A stretch of 64,000 bases of DNA from Tetrapyrgos nigripes. Taxonomy: Eukaryota; Basidiomycota; Agaricomycetes; Agaricales; Campanellaceae. Both the position numbers and the translations under genes were made by a program. Under the pieces are notes generated by a model that saw only the letters and a list, made by a program, of their open reading frames with translations, ran no database searches and was not told where the DNA came from. Below are positions 55,598 to 64,000 of this stretch, one piece after another; position 1 is the stretch's first letter, and every line of letters starts with the position of its first letter. The stretch spans positions 434,001 to 498,000 of the forward strand of contig JAACJM010000014.1 in assembly GCA_013368315.1 (NCBI GenBank), written 5' to 3'.

Positions 55598-57582
55598 CTA
55601 TTTGTTACGACGAGCAACCACGACATCCCATTTGTCTTTACTTCCATCATGCTCGGCAATATTAATGGAAAAGTGCTCCCATCCGCGCTCCTTCGACCTA
55701 GTAATAAACAGCAACGCCTTCTTCGCAAGTACCTCGTCAGCTACATCCCGCCAATCCTTAGAGAGACCGCACGCGTCCATCACCAAAATGTCCAGTTCGC
55801 GCATCGACATCACCTCATAGTAAATCGGCGTCCGGTCAAAGTCAAGGACGTGGGCGACAGGTTGATTTGAAGGATAAGCGGGGTGGGCTGCACGATAGGA
55901 TCTCTCGCTGGATAGAGCTTCGTCCCAGTAGAGACCAATGATGTGTTCAATGAGCCATTGTTTGAAGTGCGCGTCGAAAAAGTCTAGTTCAGGGACCGCT
56001 CCTTCTGACAAACGTTGATTTGCCGGAGTAAGCCAGAGCAGAGACACAGGCTTGCTGAGAGGAACTTACGCATAAGGTTATCGTGTGTTTGACGACAAGC
56101 ATCACGGTGGGTTTTCCAATTAACCTTTTGGCATTTCTTGCTGCAGTAATAGGCGGTTTGGCACTGAGAGCATCGGTAAGGTGGCCTGACTCCAGAAATG
56201 GGTTCTTTGCAGCTCTGGCACTAGAAGGTAAGGTTTCAGGACTATCTGCGAAAATACTATTATTTGAACGACGTACCTGACGAGGAATCTCAGTGGGTTG
56301 TTTCCAAAGTTCCCTGTATCCAACGAGGTCTTGAACTTTCTGTTTGAGAGCAGTCCAGCGGTCCTTGACGGATTTCGGGGCTTTCTCCAAAGGCAGTTCC
56401 AGTCCATCCTTCTCGATCGCAGAGATGGACTTGGAAAGAACCTTCAGCACGGAAGGATAAACCGCCTGCGAACCCATATCACCCAGGAGTATAAAATACG
56501 GCCTGTGAATCTCGGAAGCAACGTATTCGGGGTCGTGATGCTGCTGGAGGAACAGGTAGGGCACAGCTTCCAGCATGACAAAGATAAGTCGGCTTTTCAG
56601 CATCTCGATGATGACGGTGTGTCCTCGGTCGTGAATCATGTGGACAAGGAAAAGAAGGTATTCGCAGCAGCAGAAGATCCTCCTGGTAGCATCAGCTAGG
56701 GAAAGAGAAGAGAGCAGTACGAGTTTTCGAAACAAGCTGATGGCGACGTTCATCGTGTCGAGGGAAAGAAAGAGTAGTCGAAATCTACGAGAATATTTAC
56801 GCAAGAGATAGAAAGATACGGTGACACCCTGGATTTTGGTGACGCTGACGTTGCTTCGTGCGCATGTGTTGAGCCCGTCCATGACCTTGTAACCAAACTT
56901 CGAATCGATAGCATTGACTGCCTTTCGGACGTAATCTTTGGAGTCGGAGCAACATCCGTAAAACTGCATGATGGCATTTTGGCTATGTATGCCTGCGGAG
57001 CCTGGATCGAGGATGTTCTTCTCTATGGCCATCAACCACATGTCAACAACGACTTGGACTGCCCCTGGAGTGTTATAGACATCGTCGGGGATTCTTCCAA
57101 ACAGAGTGAGCGAGTAGAGGATATTTGCTGCATGTGCATGGAACTCTTCTTGCCAGCCTTCTCCGCTGGGACTACGAGCTTTCGGTCTGAGGCCCTTGTC
57201 CACCATAAACGAAATCCAGTCCCATATCCGGGACCAAGACTGACGGAGTGCACCGGTGACGGCAGGTGTGGCTAGTTCTTCCTTTTCCACACAATAAGCA
57301 ATCGCGTATAATGCTCGCACTGGGGAAACAGGATCAGCATTTAGGTTCTTGATCGATGGTGGGGAGGAGAAAGGGATCATGATTTGAGGCAAGTGTTTCA
57401 AGAAGGATTCTGGGGATTTTGAGGCAAGATGTATCACTTTCAGCGTATTTGCCGTGTTATTCTCTGCATCCTCCATGAACTGCTTCAACTCGGCTTTGGT
57501 AGCCCAGTTCGATTGCAGTAACTAGGAAAAAACATCAAAGGCATGCTTCAAGGTAGTAGATAGTACGTACTTTGAAACACAT
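55598..57582 (-). CDS. Agaricomycete MYND-finger protein, full-length (family copy C)
   Basis: Exon 1 is MCFK (57582-57571). It splices to LLQSNWATKAELKQFMEDAE and a long helical exon (IPFSSPPSIKNLNADPVSPV, RIPDDVYNTPGAVQVVVDMW, VTVSFYLLRKYSRRFRLLFL, KSVKDRWTALKQKVQDLVGY). The next exon encodes a complete MYND finger: C-QS-C, C-SQ-C, YY-C-SKK-C, then H-RDA-C. A last exon begins EGAVPELDFFDAHFKQWLIE and ends WDVVVARRNK at 55598, a C-terminal domain containing VLDFDRTPIYYEVMS. This is the intact reference for the four copies in the window. MYND domains recruit partners in transcription or signalling. The specific role is unknown. Confidence 0.82.
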
Positions 57583-58088
57583 CACAGAAAAACGTGGATT
57601 GGGAAAGCAGAGGGAACCCGATGGAAGAAACTTAGAAGGACGAGATAACATGAAGTCTGCGACGCGTCCTATTGTTCCGTTCCCACGCCACTCACTTGAG
57701 GTGTCCAGACGCAGGACTCAGCGTACTACATACATGCAACGTACTCAGCACCAGCTAAAAGTCGACCGAAAAGAGAATGTTAACGTCAACGTCGTAAAAA
57801 AACCATCACGTCATACATATGCATAACGAGTAACTACGTATAGTAAGGAGAAACCAGTAACGAGTAACTAATCAGAACTACCAGCTTTAATGTTTGAATA
57901 TAGGTATAAACTATACCGCCAAACAGACAGACAGACTCTGTTGACAGTATATATGTAACGAAGACTCCTTCCGAGCCCACAACTCCCTATCACCCACAAG
58001 CGCCCACACACCTATAAAGATGTTCCTGAGGAACAGCTGACCGTGACCCTCATCAGATAGCACCAGAACAGCCTCTGCTTGCTTCTGG
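57583..58088. other. Intergenic between MYND copy C and ATG18
   Basis: About 0.5 kb. An ACGCGT hexamer lies at 57662-57667. aacgagtaacta occurs twice near 57823 and 57857. No gene was seen. Confidence 0.4.
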
Positions 58089-59555
58089 CTACTCTGTCAT
58101 CCCAGAGGAATCATCCCCCGAATCCAAAAGGCTATATTGCTTCATCAACGAACATTCTCCTCCATTCTCCAGGTCAATGTTGTACGAGTAAAAGTATCCC
58201 TCGGAGGATATAACCATCACCTGAGGCATCGTCCTACAATAAATCCGATAACTCAGTCAGAAAGTCACCAAAAAGACAAAAAACAACTGAATTACTCACC
58301 CACTCAGAGCAACAATACACCTCGCCCCACTGGTTGGCAGTCTTAAAAACGCAAAATCCCTGGAAGGCTCCCACATCTCCGTTAATGAATTCGGTAGATA
58401 CCCTCCCATAGAATGACTGAGCGTCTTCGTCATCTGCAACGACTTTCTCCTCAAACTGCTCGACACTGAATTAGTCTTCTTCGAATCAATAAACGCTTCA
58501 TACCCTCCTTCAACACCTCCATCTACAGAAACCGAATCAGATGATTGGGATGGGGAAGAAACGCCATCTTTAGATCCAGGGTGTATTGACGACGACCCTG
58601 TCCCGGACCCGTGCCCTCGTCCTAGCTTGAAGATATGGACAGTATCATGTGCAGAGCTGACCGCTAACAATGTGGATGCGGTATTAAAGTTCATGGAATA
58701 GATCTTTGCTTCGCGAGTTCCTCGCCTGAATTGGTAGAGTTTGTCTGCACCGGGAATCCCCCAGACACGAATGACGGTACCTTTGTCGGAGGAGGTAGCG
58801 AGGAGAGTACCGGTAGAGTTGATGGATAGGGAGGCGATGGGTGATTTATGAGCTTGGATGACGTTAGCGACGGTCAGAGAACGGGTAGAGAAGAGTAGGA
58901 CGTCGCCAGACTGGGGAGCGCCGGAAGAGGAAGGAACAGATGAAGAGGAGTTGGAGGGTTGCAAAGAAGGTTGAGTTGACAGTGGAGATTGCGGAGAAGG
59001 TACTGGGGAAGGATATGCCAGGTATGAGTTATCTGCCGAAGGAGATAAAGCACAAATGGCGTTTGGGTTGGGAGTGGTTTCGATGACATGTAGCAGCCGC
59101 ATATTAGAAATGTCGTAAATGTAGATTTCGGACTCGAGAACAATGACTAGGGTTTTCCGGTTGAGTTTGACTGCGAGGATGGAGGACGGGAATAAGAGTT
59201 CGCAGATCATAGATTGGCGTTTTGTGTTGACGATTTGAAGTTTGCGGGGACTGGACTGGGGTTGGTCTGCTGCACCAACGAGCGCGATGAGAGAGGTACA
59301 GAAAAGCATTTCAACAATTCCTCTTGCGCCATCATCTGTGGAAATGAGACGGAGGGAAGATTGAAGACAAAGAGACTGACTCATAGTATAGACACGTCCG
59401 AACGGGTCACAGTTTGTTATGCTATATCCTTTTCTTGTTCCCACTGAAATGCAACTATACGACTATTAGAACAGTCTTCGCCTCTCAGTAAACACTCACG
59501 AAAAGTCTTGATTGAAATTCGCAAATAACATATTGGGATTTGTGCGTTCGGCCAT
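58089..59555 (-). CDS. ATG18: Autophagy PROPPIN ATG18
   Basis: Exon 1 ([18 protein letters not shown], from 59555) joins in phase across a short intron to [19 protein letters not shown], the canonical PROPPIN N-terminus. A long exon then covers WD40-type blades ([60 protein letters not shown]), the phosphoinositide-binding motif [15 protein letters not shown] (FRRG), and a Ser/Gly-rich loop. The last exon is [20 protein letters not shown] ending at 58089. The protein binds PtdIns3P and PtdIns(3,5)P2 on the phagophore and vacuole and acts with ATG2. The insertion of about 40 Ser/Pro residues ([20 protein letters not shown]) between blades 2 and 3 is longer than in yeast but common in basidiomycetes. 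Confidence 0.96.
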
Positions 59556-59797
59556 CTAGTTGATAGTACTAAAGAAGCAGCTCAGTTGGCGAGAAGAAGG
59601 AGTAACCTGGCCACGAGGTCAGAAGTCCGGTACAATGAAAGCTGCTGGCACCAAACAGACAGAAAGAGGCGGAAGAGAGTAACTGAAGGGATTACATCAT
59701 CTTTATTGCTTTTCCAAATTTGTCTTTACGCTTGGACTTAACAAAGGCTTTAAAGTCAGAACAATGGCCCCCACAATCTCATTCCACTATCGCCATC

Positions 59798-62436
59798 ATG
59801 TCCCAACCCGCCGTTGCATATTCATCCCATCTTTCATTCGAAGTCTCCAAGACTCTGCAACCCTGGACCATTGAGGATTTCCAAAAGCAGGTCAACCATT
59901 CACAAATTGTTCAGACTTTCTCTTCCTGTGCGTCTTCTTCCTCGTGGCGTAACACTTCCTACGCTGATTAGAACCAAACCAACTCAGTACTGTCAAATCC
60001 CGAAAACCACAACGACGCGTCAATGTCAGTCTTTTTGTTTTCTTGGTGGCTTTCTCAGGGTCCTGACACTGTAGGTCCACCTCCAGAAACGCCTCAAAAA
60101 CCTCTGATGTGCCCGCCGGCGACAATGCCACGTCCACAGAGGGTCGCTATTCTTCCAGTGAAAAAGGAAAATGGAAGGCGGTCAATCAGGGTCAGCACCG
60201 GTAAGTTATTAAGCCTTGTCCATTGCAGCGTTCATGCAACCTAGCAATGCTACAGAGTCCAAGGTCCCAGAGGAAGATTGGACGGGATGAACTCCCATTC
60301 CACCAACCTCGAGAACGCCGACCACAATATCGAACGAGGTGAAGGACTTACCAACGACGCGTCGGTGACGCCACCCTGGGACGAGGAACAAGGTCCGTCC
60401 ACTTCTGATAATCCCTACACCTCCCAGTCTGGAAAGCCTGATCCAAAGCCGTTACTCAAGACGACGAAACATCAGCTTCCAATCGTCCCTTCCCATCCTC
60501 TGAACGCAAAGGCAAAGGCAAAGCCGTTCCTCAAGATGAAGATTCAGAGGAGGAGGAGTGGGTACCATGTGAAATACCGAAAGCTCCTGCATCATCTAAA
60601 GACGTCGATGCATTCCTTGCAAATTTCCTCGCCAGTGCGGGTCCCGGCACATTTGAAGAACTGGAAGCCCAACGTCCTCAGCCAAATGCTGCTTCTGACA
60701 CCGTGTTGGAGGGCGCCCAGCCTTCAGCTACTGCGACTTCTACTCTTCCTCAAGATCATGGTCATGATCAAGGACTTTCCCTTCTGGTTCGTGTGGCTCT
60801 GGACGAGTCTGCAAGCGCTGGTGCTGGATCTGGTTCCAATGCCAACCCACAGACACCACAAGCACCACAAACGTCTCAATGGTCTCCATCCCAGTTTTTC
60901 TCTCATCGGTCTGCGTCTACGTCGCAAATCCCTCCTTCATCGCCCTTTGTCTCGGATTCCGGCTCCGGGTCTGGGTTGCTGCCGTCACTTTCTCCTTTCG
61001 TCTCACATACTCCCACTCAAACTCCTTCGACGTTGTACGGCAGCTCATCTACCTCGGCCCTTAGCTCTGGCGATGGTAATGGGTCCGTATCTGCCTTTGC
61101 CTCGGGCTCCGGCTCTGGGTCTGCGTTTAGATTCGTGTTGCCGGAACGCCCACAACAGTATCAAACAAACTCTACACCTCTACCGAACCCATTTTTGACG
61201 AAGTTTGGTGGTAGATTCGACGATGACAACGATGCCGCTGACGTTGATGATCAGCGTAAGGGGAACCCCGGTGCTTCTGGTTCTCGTCAAGCTCAAGACA
61301 AGAACGAGAGTATAGATGGTGCTGGTACTGTTGCTAGTTCTGTCAGTGTCGGTGCCGGTCCAAGTATTGGCGGTAGCACCTCCACTAGTGCTTATTTCGG
61401 CGTCAATGTCTCCAGTTTGGTTGACGTGGACGTCATAATGGAGAATGTCTTTGATACAGAGATGGCAGTGGTGAGTTCTTGTGACATTTTCTGTCTGTGC
61501 ATCGCTGACGGGTGCTTTCTCTTTCTTTGTTTTTTTCCCCTCCCTCGCTCTGTCTAGTTGGAGCCTGGGCCTCCACCCAATGTCAATGCTCGAGTAGTAC
61601 ATGACAGCCAGATTAACAACGTTGGTGGCAGCGCAAATTTGTCGTCTAACGTGTTTGGTCAGCGATTCCCGGTGCAGGCTCCATCTCAACAATCCTATCA
61701 GGCCCCAGAGCCCGAAGTACACTTACTGACAAACCATCCATCCATCGACTGCGCTCTCGGTATCCTCTCCCAAATCTCTGATGTCGAGCTTGACTTAGCT
61801 GTTTCGACTATTCCGCAATTCTCTCACAGCCAGCTTACTGATGTCGCAGCTACAGCTGGACATGGACCTGTGTTTGTGTCGCAGTCCCAACACCAATCTC
61901 AGCAACAGCCCCTGCCCCACACTCAGCTCCCAGAGTTTTACACAGCAGTCGACGTGTGCCCTCCTCCTGTAGTTGAAGAACCAGAGCTAGAATTGTTCAC
62001 GACAGGATCCATTACCACGTTCGATACCTATTGGTCCGATTTCTCACTCTCGGACAATGAGTCGACTTCCTCATCATCATCTTCGTCATCTTCGGACTAC
62101 CTCGATTATGAGGATTCAGATGCACCATACGATATGGACTTTGCATTTCGTCGACGAGGCTTTGCGGCAGGCGGACTAGGACTGTCTCCTGGTAACGAAA
62201 ACTTGATGTCTACTTCTCTACCTGTTGAGACTACGGGGATTGGCATTAGGGGTAGTCAACATTGGCTTGGGCACAGGTTCTCATACACATCGGACTGGGA
62301 TTCCCTTCAAGGTTGGAGAGGTCAAGCTGGTTCAGCTTATCGGTTAACACCTAGGGCTCGGCGTTACAGCCCCTACAGTCCTTCTCTCACCCTTAGGGGA
62401 CCGGCCGAGGGTAGGAGGAGGAGTGCTAGTGTATGA
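59798..62436 (+). CDS. Large Ser-rich low-complexity protein of unknown function
   Basis: The start is tentative at ATG 59798 (MSQPAVAYSSHLSFEVSKTL). Supported internal pieces: LPVRLLPRGVTLPTLIRT; GPDTVGPPPETPQKPLMCPP to RRSIRVST (donor 60200); VQGPRGRLDGMNSHSTNLEN to WDEEQ; AVTQDDETSASNRPFPSSER after a 55-nt intron; then a frame running through VDAFLANFLASAGPGTFEEL, Ser/Gly/Thr-rich repeats (SGSGSGLLPSLSPF, SGSGSGSAFRFVLP) to MENVFDTEMAV. After an intron near 61471 the last exon runs from LEPGPPPNVNARVVHDSQIN to the stop at 62436, with a run of ten Ser beside acidic residues and an Arg-rich end. I recognise no domain. The composition suggests a disordered nuclear or regulatory protein. N-terminal exon choice is uncertain. 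Confidence 0.6.
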
Positions 62437-63050
62437 GGCGAGTGAGGCGACGTTCTTTCCTTTTTTCTCTGTGTTTCTGCCGCAGCTATCTTTTTGGTGG
62501 ATCTGTATTTTTAGCTCTATTCTGTCTGTGCATCTTATTCTTATTCTTATTCTTCATTTATTTGGATTTATCTGTATTTTTAGCGTGGACTGTTGTCTGT
62601 TCTACATATACCTTTTACTTTCATCATCTTCTCTGCCTGGCTCTTATACACGGGTTTTTCTTGCTTGTTTTCTGCTCTGGATATGTTTTGCTTTTACTCT
62701 CACGTTTTTACTTATCTTGTATTCGCTTTCTGTTGTGCATCGTCTCAAGTGTGCGTCCCTAATTGCACTGAATGTTGCCTCGTTATCATGATTCATGAAG
62801 GACCCGGCGCTGTCGCCTTCATACGGGAGGAAGAGTCTTAAGAACTTAATGGCCTGGATCTCTAAACTGTAAAGTTTGTAAAGGACAAAACCACTGTCCC
62901 TAAATGGCTTGCTTCTGCTCTGTGGTGCCAAAAGTTGGGCGGTTGAAGTTCTGACGGCGTGGGAGCAGATGTTCCGAATTCGGAACGCGACAAATTTTTT
63001 GAGTCTTTTGGGACGTCAACTTGTAACGTTGGCCTTAACTACAAGCTTTA
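62437..63050. other. Intergenic, T-rich, with small tandem repeats
   Basis: Strongly pyrimidine-biased after the stop at 62436, including about four ttattc units around 62536-62560. Open frames here reflect base composition (Phe/Leu runs) and are not supported as genes. Confidence 0.45.
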
Positions 63051-64000
63051 ATGAGTTTCGAGGTGAATGATATCTTATCAGCCCAGATATATGTCTCTCA
63101 ATTTTTCATTTTCAGCTATTACAACCACCTGCCAAATGGTCTCCGACTAACAGAGCCAAGTTCGGACAGATAGCCAAACTTTTAAAGGACGCGATGGCAC
63201 GCAGTCTGCCCATGATCGCATTCTCGTCAATGTCCCCAGACATATTTCTGATGAGTCTACACCGTATCATGGCCCAACTTCCGTCCACACCATCCATGTA
63301 CAGTCTCAACTCGGATCCCATCACCCCTGTGCAAATATTTCAAGTTATCGCAATGTGTGTCGGAAGGGACGAGCTAATCACTCCGAGTGTTTGCGATGCT
63401 CTGCGTAGAAAGTGGCCCGAGACATGGGCATGGTATTCGTTCATGTTGGACAACTGCCTTAGACCGACTGCATACAGCGAAAGCGGAAAAGCTTTCCAGG
63501 ACGAGCTCCATTCGCACTGCGCAGGCTACATACCTCTTTGCCGTCTTCACTTCTCCCAGAAGAATTTGCGACGTGATCTATAACACTCCTGGGGCCGTTT
63601 CTTTAGTGGTCGAACTTCTATGGGTCCGGTCGATAGAGAAGGATATCCTTAATCCAGGTTCGGATGACATAACCGGCCAACACGTTATTTGGCATTTCAA
63701 GGCAAGCTGCTCAAAGGACTCCAATCGTTATCTCAAGAACGCGATCCAGACGCTTGACTCGGAGTTAGGCACGAAAGTCTTGCAGAGTCTGAACACCCAT
63801 GCACGAAAGAAGCTCAACTTGAGGAAACTCCACGAAGTCACCATATCTTTCTACTTCCTGCGCAAATACTCTCGGAAATTCCGATTTCTCTTTCTTTCCC
63901 TCCACGCAATGAACCTCGCGATTACCTTGTTTCGCAAACTCGTGCTACTACCCGCTCTTTCGGGAGACGAAGCTCACAGCAGGAAGTTTCGCTGTGCGGA
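63051..64000 (+). pseudogene. MYND-family protein N-terminal part with frameshift (family copy D, runs off right edge)
   Basis: A four-codon exon MSFE (63051-63062) and an intron to 63115 precede LLQPPAKWSPTNRAKFGQIA, the same structure as copies B and C. The helical domain follows: MAQLPSTPSMYSLNSDPITP, RRKWPETWAWYSFMLDNCLR and GKAFQDELHSHCA. Near 63523 the reading frame must shift by one base to continue as TYLFAVFTSPRRICDVIYNT, PGAVSLVVELLWVRSIEKDI and VTISFYFLRKYSRKFRFLFL. That second frame stays open to the window end. No GT-AG intron explains the shift. The MYND part lies off the edge. It is either a recent pseudogene or carries a one-base sequence error. Confidence 0.65.

Noticed and set aside
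57823..57870. Repeated aacgagtaacta as a possible regulatory repeat
   Set aside because: Only two short copies in simple AT-rich surroundings; no support for a function.
62423..62841. Overlapping hydrophobic plus-strand frames after the Ser-rich gene
   Set aside because: Phe/Leu-rich because the region is T-rich; three frames are open at once and none has a motif.

Overview
The window is nuclear DNA of a filamentous basidiomycete, almost certainly an agaricomycete and probably Agaricales. The genes are split by many introns of about 50-60 bp (GT-AG, one probable GC-AG). The conserved proteins (CLF1, YCG1, KAR5, ATG18, POP4, MDM35, FMT1) read as eukaryotic and fungal. Several families are typical of or restricted to Agaricomycetes: DUF6535, a DUF6533-like membrane protein, F-box-like/LRR proteins, HET, and a MYND-finger paralogue family. 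No tRNA, rRNA, CRISPR or prokaryotic operon structure was recognised. Most gene models below were rebuilt by joining exons by eye on splice signals and reading phase, so internal boundaries are models.

Layout: 1-1659 holds the 5' end of a secreted GH3 beta-xylosidase and a small Gly/His-rich protein. 2142-3616 is mitochondrial methionyl-tRNA formyltransferase. 4178-7167 is a tandem pair of F-box-like/LRR proteins. 7285-9940 is a divergent pair of hydrolases (epoxide-hydrolase-like and class-3 lipase). 10156-12970 is CLF1. 13260-15381 is a membrane-anchored pepsin-fold protein with a lost catalytic motif. 16809-18162 is a multi-pass membrane protein. 18458-25381 is a compact housekeeping block: condensin YCG1, an ABHD11-like hydrolase and a DJ-1/PfpI protein, the last two divergent across 33 bp.

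26183-31735 is an accessory patch: a HET-domain gene bracketed by short direct repeats, MDM35, a foldback element and a DUF6535 gene. 32019-46961 is mostly conserved cell biology: POP4, a GT8 glycosyltransferase, KAR5, a Mug190-like SMP/C2 protein, two tandem coiled-coil proteins and a sphingoid-base-phosphate phosphatase. 47165-57582 is a second accessory patch with three members of one MYND-finger family, an inverted second DUF6535 gene and a broken Kelch-like gene. ATG18 and a long Ser-rich unknown protein follow, then a fourth MYND-family member runs off the right edge with an apparent frameshift.

Conserved single-copy genes (splicing, condensin, tRNA and mitochondrial biology, autophagy, karyogamy, sphingolipid) alternate with fast-evolving families. 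The most interesting signals are the DUF6535 inverted pair with a sharply bounded near-identical tract of about 1.6 kb, the MYND family in four different states of integrity sharing a four-codon first exon, the pseudo-aspartic-protease membrane protein, and the 33-bp bidirectional promoter carrying a perfect TGACGTCA palindrome.
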